Part shown: one piece after another, positions 1 through 5,167 of the stretch
Position numbering within the stretch: the first letter of the stretch is position 1
Layout: each line of letters starts with the position of its first letter
Notes under the pieces: model-generated
The model's input: the letters and a program-made list of their open reading frames with translations, nothing else
What the model was told of the DNA's origin: nothing
Databases searched by the model: none
Program-made: the position numbers and the translations under genes
Source of the DNA: an uncultured Cytophagaceae bacterium
GTDB lineage: Bacteria > Bacteroidota > Bacteroidia > Cytophagales > Spirosomataceae
DNA length: 5,167 nt
Reading direction: 5' to 3'
NCBI GenBank assembly: GCA_903837305.1
Contig: CAILUB010000117.1
Location: 1 to 5,167, forward strand

Positions 1-1296
1 ACCTTTGTTTTGGGCGGATTGAATAAAGGCATCTTGTTGCTCGACGTCGGTGGTATACAAGTAAACCTTGTTTCCGTCCTTGTCTGTTTGGGCAGCTTGC
101 ACCTCTTCACTGTATTCGTCTAACGTGAAATACTTGTTATTCGTATCTTGAACTAGACAAAAATCTTTTGCTTTCTCTAAGAATTTCTCATCAGAAATCA
201 TTCCGTACTTGATGAACAAGCCGATGTTCGCGAATTTCTCTTCAAATCCAGGGCGATCAGATTTGAATAATTCCGCTAATTTGTCCGCTACTTTCTTCGT
301 AATGTAAGAGTTGATTTTCTTCACATTTGAATCTGCTTGCAAGAACGAACGAGAAACGTTCAATGGAATATCTGGTGAATCGATAACCCCGTGCAATAAC
401 ATCAAGAATTCAGGAACGATGTCTTTGACCTCATCGGTGATGAATACTTGACGGCTGTAAAGGGAGATTTTTTCGCGTTGCAATTGCATCTCGTTCTTTA
501 CTTTGGGGAAATATAAAATACCCGTCAAATTGAATGGATAGTCCACATTTAAGTGAATCCAGAATAATGGCTTCTCTTGGAATGGATATAATTCCTCGTA
601 GAATTTCAAGTAATCTTCGTCTGTTAAATCAGATGGGGATTTAGTCCAAATCGGGTTCGGGTTGTTGATGACCTTATCACCAAACTCAATCTCAATCGGC
701 AAGAACTTACCGTATTTCTCTAAGATCGACTTTAATTTGAACTCCTCTAAAAACTCTTCTGAATCTTCTGCGATGTGCAAGATGATATCCGTTCCACGCG
801 TCTTCTTTTTGGCTGATCCGATCGTGTATTCGGTAGAACCGTCGCACTTCCAAGTAGCGGCTTCAGAACCCTCTTGATACGATTTTGAGATGATCTCGAC
901 CTCTTTCGCCACCATGAAGGCAGAATAGAAACCCAGACCAAAATGTCCGATAATTCCTTTGTCATCTCCTTGGTCCTTGTATTTCTCTACGAATTCGGTC
1001 GCCCCAGAGAAGGCGATTTGGTTAATATACTTCTTGATTTCTTCCGCGGTCATACCGATACCGTTGTCAGAAATCGTGATGGTCTTTTTGTCTTTGTCAA
1101 AACTTACTTTAACCTTCAATTCTCCCAATTCGCCATTAAATTCGCCAATGGAACTTAAGCGCTTAATTTTTTGGGAGGCATCTACGGCGTTCGAAACTAG
1201 CTCACGAAGGAAAATCTCGTGATCCGAATAGAGAAATTTCTTGATAATGGGAAAAATGTTCTCGGTGTGAATGGAGATGTTACCTGTTTCTTTCAT
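1..1296 (-). CDS. htpG: HtpG, bacterial Hsp90 molecular chaperone (3' end cut off by window edge)
   Basis: This is a cytoplasmic ATP-dependent homodimeric chaperone that remodels client proteins, often with DnaK. The first 432 residues are visible; the family usually has about 600-630, so the rest of the middle domain and the C-terminal dimerisation domain lie beyond the left edge. The N-terminal GHKL ATPase domain (about 1-205) carries ELVSNAVDA (catalytic E32, Mg-binding N36), DNGIGM (D77, adenine contact; G79, G81) and the glycine loop IGHFGLGFYSAF (117-127), with His where Escherichia coli-type proteins have Gln. The middle domain starts near W217 and contains NVSRSFLQ with R316, the arginine that contacts ATP gamma-phosphate in this family. 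There is no long charged linker, as expected for bacterial forms. The start ATG (1296-1294) gives the usual MKETGNISIHTENIFPIIKK N-terminus. No Shine-Dalgarno precedes it, only AT-rich sequence. No frameshift or stop interrupts the visible part. Confidence 0.97.
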   Translation of the reverse strand, partial: MKETGNISIHTENIFPIIKKFLYSDHEIFLRELVSNAVDASQKIKRLSSIGEFNGELGELKVKVSFDKDKKTITISDNGIGMTAEEIKKYINQIAFSGATEFVEKYKDQGDDKGIIGHFGLGFYSAFMVAKEVEIISKSYQEGSEAATWKCDGSTEYTIGSAKKKTRGTDIILHIAEDSEEFLEEFKLKSILEKYGKFLPIEIEFGDKVINNPNPIWTKSPSDLTDEDYLKFYEELYPFQEKPLFWIHLNVDYPFNLTGILYFPKVKNEMQLQREKISLYSRQVFITDEVKDIVPEFLMLLHGVIDSPDIPLNVSRSFLQADSNVKKINSYITKKVADKLAELFKSDRPGFEEKFANIGLFIKYGMISDEKFLEKAKDFCLVQDTNNKYFTLDEYSEEVQAAQTDKDGNKVYLYTTDVEQQDAFIQSAQNKG

Positions 1297-1325
1297 ATGT
1301 ATTAAAATTAATAATCCTAAATTTG
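1291..1325 (+). promoter_or_regulatory. Candidate Bacteroidota-type promoter of the porP/sprF-like gene
   Basis: TAAATTTG at 1318-1325 matches the Bacteroidota -7 consensus TAnnTTTG at every fixed position. Upstream, the -33 element (consensus TTTG or TTG) is weak: the best candidate is TTTC at 1291-1294, 23 bases away and overlapping the first codons of the divergent htpG. Transcription would begin near 1330, leaving a leader of roughly 40 bases that includes the Shine-Dalgarno sequence at 1359. The -7 match is seen directly; promoter activity is inferred. Confidence 0.5.
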
Positions 1326-1347
1326 GACTACCTTTTGCAATTTTAAT
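1301..1347. repeat. 9-bp AT-only inverted repeat in the divergent htpG / porP-like spacer
   Basis: ATTAAAATT at 1301-1309 is repeated exactly in inverted form as AATTTTAAT at 1339-1347, with 29 bases between. The arms flank the candidate -7 element at 1318-1325 and lie between two divergent starts, so a shared regulator could bind here. Because the arms are pure A/T in AT-rich DNA, chance is a reasonable explanation. Confidence 0.3.
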
Positions 1348-1358
1348 TCCAAGTCGGC

Positions 1359-1366
1359 AGGAGGTG
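1359..1366 (+). promoter_or_regulatory. Strong Shine-Dalgarno sequence that favours the TTG start at 1372
   Basis: AGGAGGTG pairs over all 8 bases with the conserved CACCTCCT at the 3' end of 16S rRNA. It ends 5 bases before TTG at 1372 (7 bases after the GGAGG core), an ideal distance; the alternative ATG at 1384 would be 17 bases away. Such full matches are uncommon in Bacteroidota, where most genes lack a Shine-Dalgarno; neither htpG nor sucA in this window has one. Confidence 0.6.
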
Positions 1367-1371
1367 TCACA

Positions 1372-2277
1372 TTGTCAGTTTTTATGAGAAAACTTGCCTT
1401 TCTTTTATTCCTTTCATTCGCAGTTCATGCCCAGCAGGAATCTTTGCGAATGGCCTATCCATTTCTCCCGTTAGCTATTAATCCAGCGGATGCGGGGGTG
1501 CAGAAGATTTTTTCTGCGAAAGGTGTTTTTCGCAGAAAGCCACTATTTCAAACAATAGGTGGAGCTACTTCGTCACAGCAATTTATGAGCATCGATATGC
1601 CATTGCAAAAGGGAAGCTGGGGATTGGGATTTTTGGGATTCAATACGGATCAATCCTTCGCTACTTCTTCCGGCATGATATCATCGAATTTAGGTTTAGC
1701 TGCTGTCATTTCAAAGCATTGGAATTGGGGTCGGGGTCATCAATTAAGTGTGGGGGCTAATTCTGGAATTAATCAATACCCCATTTTAGGGAAATCAGGT
1801 TCTAGTGAAATGCTCGCTAGCGTGGGGCTAGGAATTGCTTATCGAAAGGAGGCGCTGACTCTTGGTATTTCGAAACCAACGAATCGTTTGGATGGCTTGG
1901 GAGAAGATCCCCTTTACATGCAGGCATCTTATTATTTTCCAGTCGCAGATTTGCATACGTTGAAATTAGGAACCGTCATTCGAGAGGATCAAGAAACTAA
2001 ATTTGACGTGAACGCGGTATTTTGGTTTCAAGAAAAAGTTGGTTTCGGATTATGGTACCAGCAGACTGGTTCAGAGTTCGGGGATCCAGCACTTTTAGGT
2101 TCACTTGAGGTACCGTTAGGAATTAATTTTAGGGTAGGCTACTCCTATGATTTTCTGGGCAAAAACGTGACCACTTTAGGTAGTTCCACCACGAGCGAAG
2201 CCTCTGGTTTTCATCAAATTTTTCTAAGTTACAACCTGGATTTTGGACTGGGTAAGTTAGGTCTATTTAGACCTTAA
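1372..2277 (+). CDS. PorP/SprF-family outer-membrane protein (type IX secretion/gliding associated)
   Basis: Members of this Bacteroidota family are outer-membrane beta-barrels linked to type IX secretion; SprF of Flavobacterium johnsoniae is needed to put the gliding adhesin SprB on the surface. The 301-residue length is typical. Residues 5-20 (MRKLAFLLFLSFAVHA) form a signal peptide with likely cleavage before Q21. The N-terminal family signature is PLAINPADAG (33-42), where most members read NPLAINPAYAG. Alternating glycine/aromatic strands follow, and the C-terminal part has the family-like blocks YMQASYYFPVADLHTLKLG, RVGYSYDF (254-261) and SGFHQIFLSYNLDFG (H281, where relatives have SGSHEIML). 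The start is TTG, chosen for the Shine-Dalgarno at 1359; ATG at 1384 gives a more conventional signal peptide and 297 residues, and remains possible. No adhesin with a type IX C-terminal domain, OmpA-like protein or other secretion gene is adjacent. The family is assigned from motif recognition; the specific role and cargo are unknown. Confidence 0.85.
   Translation: MSVFMRKLAFLLFLSFAVHAQQESLRMAYPFLPLAINPADAGVQKIFSAKGVFRRKPLFQTIGGATSSQQFMSIDMPLQKGSWGLGFLGFNTDQSFATSSGMISSNLGLAAVISKHWNWGRGHQLSVGANSGINQYPILGKSGSSEMLASVGLGIAYRKEALTLGISKPTNRLDGLGEDPLYMQASYYFPVADLHTLKLGTVIREDQETKFDVNAVFWFQEKVGFGLWYQQTGSEFGDPALLGSLEVPLGINFRVGYSYDFLGKNVTTLGSSTTSEASGFHQIFLSYNLDFGLGKLGLFRP
2259..2274 (+). repeat. Perfect 7-bp hairpin at the 3' end of the porP/sprF-like gene
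   Basis: AGGTCTA at 2259-2265 and TAGACCT at 2268-2274 are exact inverted copies separated by two bases, so RNA would fold as a 6-bp stem with a 4-base loop. The hairpin lies over the last codons and ends directly before the TAA stop (2275-2277). It is followed by AAAAG rather than a U tract, so it is not an intrinsic terminator by itself; it could protect the mRNA 3' end or be a by-product of the coding sequence (GLFRP). Confidence 0.4.
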
Positions 2278-2348
2278 AAGAGTACGGTTATTATTGGTGA
2301 TTTTAGGGGAAAAAATTGAAATTATTAAAGAATTTTAATGACTCTTTT
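2276..2348. repeat. 8-bp inverted repeat with long spacer after the porP/sprF-like gene
   Basis: AAAAGAGT at 2276-2283, overlapping the stop codon, is inverted exactly as ACTCTTTT at 2341-2348. The 57 bases between include a smaller AT hairpin, ATTAAA (2324-2329) with TTTAAT (2334-2339) around a 4-base loop. In the transcript the right arm is U-rich, so the whole could act as a weak 3' end structure. The long spacer makes stable folding uncertain and there is no mobile-element gene inside. Confidence 0.3.
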
Positions 2349-2389
2349 CTACTAGCTACAAATCCTCAGAAATTTGTGCTCTTATAGCT

Positions 2390-2419
2390 AAAAAACCCGG
2401 TAGAAATTAGGGTTATTTT
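2390..2419 (+). terminator. Weak terminator-like hairpin after the porP/sprF-like gene
   Basis: AACCC (2394-2398) pairs with GGGTT (2410-2414) around an 11-base loop, and the flanking A run (2390-2393) can extend the stem with TTTT at 2416-2419 past one bulged A. The right side, TTATTTT, supplies a short U-rich tract for plus-strand transcription; on the opposite strand the stem is followed by six T. The stem is short, so termination would be modest. It would separate the porP-like transcript from sucA. It lies more than 110 bases beyond the stop codon. Confidence 0.4.
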
Positions 2420-2429
2420 GCTGAGCAAA
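2417..2429. repeat. 13-bp palindrome TTTGCT-G-AGCAAA, possible operator upstream of sucA
   Basis: TTTGCT (2417-2422) and AGCAAA (2424-2429) are perfect inverted copies about a single central G. The left arm contains the TTG of the proposed sucA -33 element (2418-2420). The size and symmetry fit a binding site for a dimeric helix-turn-helix regulator, which at this position would compete with RNA polymerase. No regulator gene is in the window. A chance palindrome cannot be excluded. Confidence 0.35.
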
Positions 2430-2449
2430 TAGTAAATTGCGTAGATTTT
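2417..2449 (+). promoter_or_regulatory. Candidate Bacteroidota-type promoter of sucA
   Basis: TTTG at 2417-2420 is followed after 21 bases by TAGATTTT at 2442-2449, which matches the -7 consensus TAnnTTTG except for the last base. The spacing is within the range reported for Bacteroidota promoters. Transcription would start near 2455, giving a leader of about 75 bases before the sucA ATG. It is the best -33/-7 pair I found in this spacer; other TTTG-containing octamers (2413-2420, 2498-2505) lack an upstream partner. Confidence 0.35.
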
Positions 2450-2529
2450 AGCGTTTATAAGATGTTAGAATTAATACTAAACCAAAACATTGAAACATTT
2501 CTTTGGCCTAAAGCCTAGAAAATTAACTT

Positions 2530-5167
2530 ATGGATCCATTTTCCTACGTAGCCAATGCCGACACGCAAGTCATAGCTGACTTGTATGAGGCGTACAAACA
2601 AGATCCCAATTCGGTAGATAGCTCTTGGAGAGATTTCTTCAAAGGTTTCGATTTTTCTCAAACCTGGTTAGGCGAGGGAGCTCCTGCGGGCGCTGTTTCA
2701 GCTGATTCAAGCCATGTTCAGAAGGAAATGGCGGTTATCTCCTTGATTAAGGCATTCCGTTCAAGAGGCCACTTATTATCTAAAACTAACCCGGTGCGTG
2801 AGCGCAAGGATCGTAAGCCACGTTTAGATTTGGCGGATTATTCGTTGTCTGATGCGGATTTAGATACTGTTTTCCAAGCGGGATCTTTCATGGGTTTAGG
2901 TGCAGTGACTTTGCTCACGATTCAAGCAGCTTTGCATAAAATCTATGCAGGTTCAGTCGGTTTCGAATATTCGTATATCCGTGACGTGCAGCAAAAAGAG
3001 TGGTTACGTAATAAAATCGAGAAGGAAGCACTTTCATTCAAGCCTACGTTTGAGGAGAAAAAGCACATTCTTCAGAAGATGAATGAGGCCGTTGTTTTTG
3101 AGAACTTCTTAGGTACAAAATATTTAGGTCAAAAGCGTTTCGGCTTAGAAGGTGGTGAATCTACTATCGCTGGTTTAGATGCGATTATCAATGTGGCAGC
3201 TGATGCGGGTGTAAAAGAGGCGGTAATCGGGATGGCGCACAGGGGTCGTTTGAACGTTTTGGCAAACATCATGCACAAATCATACGAAGCAATCTTTGAT
3301 GGTTTCGAAGGGAATGTGCCTCATGAGATTCATGGAGATGGTGACGTAAAATACCACCTAGGTTATTCAAGCAAACATATTTCTCCCAAAGGAAGCGAGA
3401 TTTCGTTGAAATTAGCTCCTAATCCATCGCACTTAGAAGCGGTAAATCCTTTAGTTGAGGGTTTCTGCCGTGCGAGTGCAGATGCGCATTATAAAGGAGA
3501 TTACGATAAAGTATTGCCTATTTTAATTCACGGAGATGCGGCGGTAGCTGGTCAAGGTATCGTTTATGAGGTAACTCAGATGGCGAAATTAAAGGGTTAC
3601 GGGACAGGTGGAACGATCCACTTTGTGATCAATAACCAGGTAGGTTTTACGACTGATTTTGAAGATGCTCGTTCGGCGATTTATTGCACGGATGTGGCTA
3701 AAATCATCGATGCACCGGTATTTCACGTTAATGGAGATGATCCAGAAGCAGTGGTATTTGTGTCTCGTATGGCGGCAGAATACCGTCAAGAATTTAACCG
3801 CGATGTATTTGTGGATATGGTTTGTTACCGTCGTAATGGCCACAATGAATCAGATGAGCCTCGTTTTACGCAGCCTACTTTGTACGCGAACATCACAAAT
3901 CATCCAAATCCACGCGAGGTTTACACACAACAATTAATCAAGAACGGTGAGATTGAGGCTAAATTAGCCGAAGAAATGGATTCTGCTTTCAAAGCAGAAT
4001 TGCAGGCTCGTTTAGATATGGTGAAGCAAAAAGTGAGCCCACCCTATGTTCCCTTGAAATTAGATAACCGCTGGTCAGCGCTTCGTTTCTCAAACGAAAC
4101 AGATTTCGATTCGTCTCCTAAAACGGCGATATCTAAAGACGTAATTGATCAAGTGGCGAAAGCGTTAACTTCTTTGCCAAAAGGTTTTACTGCCTTAAAG
4201 CAAATCGAAAAAGTGATCGCAGATCGCAAAGGATATTTTGAAAAAGGCCAATTGAACTGGGCAACGGCTGAATTATTGGCGTATGGTTCTCTTTTATTAG
4301 AAGGCAAACCAGTTCGTTTATCTGGTCAAGATGTGCAACGTGGTACGTTCTCTCACCGTCACGTTGTATTACACGACGCGAACACGAATGAGAACTATAA
4401 TTCGTTAAACCACATCAAAGAGGGTCAAGAGCAAGCGCAGATTTATAATTCCTTACTTTCTGAGTACGGCGTATTAGGTTTTGAGTTTGGCTATGCCTTA
4501 GCGAATCCAGATGCCTTAGTTATTTGGGAAGCACAATTTGGTGACTTTGCCAATGGTGCTCAAACGATGATTGACCAATTCGTTTCGTCTCACGAATCGA
4601 AGTGGGGTACGCAGAATGGTTTAGTGATGTTATTGCCGCACGGGTATGAGGGCCAAGGTCCAGAGCACTCGAATGCGCGTCCAGAACGTTTCTTGCAGTT
4701 AGCTGCGGAAAACAATATGATCGTAGCGAACTTAACAACGCCAGCCAATATTTTCCACGCTTTACGTCGTCAATTGACTTGGGATTTCCGTAAGCCATTA
4801 GTGGTAATGTCGCCTAAGTCGATCTTCCGTCACCCGAAAGTGGTTTCGCCTATCGAAGAGTTTACGAAAGGTAAATTCCAAGAGGTGATAGGGGATAGCT
4901 ATGCAGATAAGGCCAAAGTGAAGAAGGTATTACTTTGCTCAGGTAAAGTTTACTTCGATCTATTGGATCGCCAAGAAAAAGATAAGCGCAAGGATGTGGC
5001 AATTGTTCGTTTGGAACAATTACACCCATTCCCTACGAAGCAAGTAGACGCAGAATTAGCGAAATACAAAGGAGCTGATGTATTCTTTGTGCAAGAAGAA
5101 CCGGAAAACATGGGCTACTGGTCGTATGTGATCCGTGAATTTGGCTGGTCTAAATTCAAAGGTTTAG
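2530..5167 (+). CDS. sucA: 2-oxoglutarate dehydrogenase E1 component (3' end cut off by window edge)
   Basis: E1 is the thiamine-diphosphate-dependent decarboxylase of the 2-oxoglutarate dehydrogenase complex; it converts 2-oxoglutarate to CO2 and passes the succinyl group to lipoyl-E2 (SucB) in the TCA cycle, in the cytoplasm. The 879 visible residues compare with about 910-935 in the family, so only roughly 40 are missing. The N-terminal E2-binding segment is present (YEAYKQDPNSVDSSWRDFF, about 20-38). The ThDP core shows GMAHRGRLNVL (H237), HGDAAVAGQGIVYE (H334, D336, E347), INNQVGFTT (N368, N369) and YRRNGHNESDEP. The transketolase-like pyrimidine domain has SGQDVQRGTFSHRH (598-611), WEAQFGDFANGAQ (W666, E667) and HGYEGQGPEHS (704-714); the C-terminal part has CSGKVYFDLL and VQEEPENMGYW. 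The ATG lies in an A-rich context with no Shine-Dalgarno. The frame is open throughout. sucB would be expected just downstream, outside the window. Confidence 0.98.
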   Translation, partial: MDPFSYVANADTQVIADLYEAYKQDPNSVDSSWRDFFKGFDFSQTWLGEGAPAGAVSADSSHVQKEMAVISLIKAFRSRGHLLSKTNPVRERKDRKPRLDLADYSLSDADLDTVFQAGSFMGLGAVTLLTIQAALHKIYAGSVGFEYSYIRDVQQKEWLRNKIEKEALSFKPTFEEKKHILQKMNEAVVFENFLGTKYLGQKRFGLEGGESTIAGLDAIINVAADAGVKEAVIGMAHRGRLNVLANIMHKSYEAIFDGFEGNVPHEIHGDGDVKYHLGYSSKHISPKGSEISLKLAPNPSHLEAVNPLVEGFCRASADAHYKGDYDKVLPILIHGDAAVAGQGIVYEVTQMAKLKGYGTGGTIHFVINNQVGFTTDFEDARSAIYCTDVAKIIDAPVFHVNGDDPEAVVFVSRMAAEYRQEFNRDVFVDMVCYRRNGHNESDEPRFTQPTLYANITNHPNPREVYTQQLIKNGEIEAKLAEEMDSAFKAELQARLDMVKQKVSPPYVPLKLDNRWSALRFSNETDFDSSPKTAISKDVIDQVAKALTSLPKGFTALKQIEKVIADRKGYFEKGQLNWATAELLAYGSLLLEGKPVRLSGQDVQRGTFSHRHVVLHDANTNENYNSLNHIKEGQEQAQIYNSLLSEYGVLGFEFGYALANPDALVIWEAQFGDFANGAQTMIDQFVSSHESKWGTQNGLVMLLPHGYEGQGPEHSNARPERFLQLAAENNMIVANLTTPANIFHALRRQLTWDFRKPLVVMSPKSIFRHPKVVSPIEEFTKGKFQEVIGDSYADKAKVKKVLLCSGKVYFDLLDRQEKDKRKDVAIVRLEQLHPFPTKQVDAELAKYKGADVFFVQEEPENMGYWSYVIREFGWSKFKGL

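Larger units (their letters stand above)
2278..2529. other. Intergenic region between the porP/sprF-like gene and sucA
   Basis: This AT-rich stretch has no convincing gene. It holds, from left to right: part of the long-spacer inverted repeat; a nested fold of ACAAAT (2358-2363) with ATTTGT (2372-2377) inside TAGCTA (2353-2358) with TAGCTA (2385-2390), the two stems sharing one base; a terminator-like hairpin at 2390-2419; a palindrome at 2417-2429; and a candidate sucA promoter. The last 80 bases before sucA would be its 5' leader. An 18-codon open frame (2462-2518) lies in the leader but has no supporting signal. Confidence 0.6.

Noticed and set aside
662..1222. Open frames of 71-87 codons on the plus strand and one of 72 codons on the minus strand within htpG
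   Set aside because: They lie in other frames of a well-conserved htpG reading frame, show no recognisable domains and are explained by its codon composition.
1297..1371. A sigma-32-type heat-shock promoter for htpG on the minus strand (CTTGGAA near 1350)
   Set aside because: The -35-like match is imperfect, no CCCCAT-like -10 follows at the right distance, and Bacteroidota generally lack a sigma-32 of that type.
2390..2449. A riboswitch or CRISPR-like array in the porP-like / sucA spacer
   Set aside because: There are no direct repeats of regular spacing and no recognisable conserved aptamer core; only short isolated inverted repeats are visible.
2462..2518. An 18-codon open frame (MLELILNQNIETFLWPKA) ending 11 bases before the sucA ATG, resembling a leader peptide
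   Set aside because: It has no Shine-Dalgarno, no run of a regulatory amino acid and no attenuator hairpin after it. Open frames of this length are expected by chance.
3589..4798. Open frames of 84-92 codons overlapping sucA on both strands
   Set aside because: They are out-of-frame or antisense to conserved E1 motifs such as INNQVGFTT and HGYEGQGPEHS, and have no start signals of their own.
1..5167. A mobile element or defence island
   Set aside because: No transposase, integrase, terminal repeats with target duplications, tRNA attachment site or defence-domain genes are visible; the flanking genes are housekeeping genes with intact frames.

Overview
The window looks like ordinary chromosome from a member of the Bacteroidota, most likely a Cytophagales-like environmental bacterium. 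The evidence is a PorP/SprF-family protein (a family known from this phylum), an HtpG with the IGHFGLGFYS variant of the Hsp90 glycine loop, moderate-to-low GC, AT-rich intergenic DNA, and a perfect TAnnTTTG promoter element of the kind used by the Bacteroidota primary sigma factor. The phylum is well supported; the order is an inference from memory of the families.

Layout. Positions 1-1296 (minus strand) hold the first 432 codons of htpG, the bacterial Hsp90 chaperone; its C-terminal dimerisation domain lies beyond the left edge. A 75-base divergent spacer (1297-1371) separates it from a PorP/SprF-family gene (1372-2277, plus strand). That gene has a clear signal peptide, a good -7 promoter element and an unusually complete Shine-Dalgarno sequence. 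A 252-base spacer (2278-2529) follows, with several short inverted repeats, a weak terminator-like hairpin and a candidate promoter. From 2530 to the right edge (plus strand) runs sucA, the E1 subunit of the 2-oxoglutarate dehydrogenase complex; 879 complete codons are visible and only the last few dozen residues are missing.

How the genes relate. They do not form an evident pathway. htpG is a stress/housekeeping chaperone, sucA is a TCA-cycle enzyme, and the middle gene is an outer-membrane protein of a family tied to type IX secretion and gliding. htpG and the porP-like gene are divergent; sucA probably has its own promoter. Both long genes run off the window edges and look intact as far as they can be seen.

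I found no undescribed system. The points most worth a second look are the isolated position of the PorP/SprF-like gene with no adhesin partner beside it, its TTG start with an 8-base Shine-Dalgarno match in a phylum that seldom uses one, and a compact palindrome overlapping the presumed sucA promoter.
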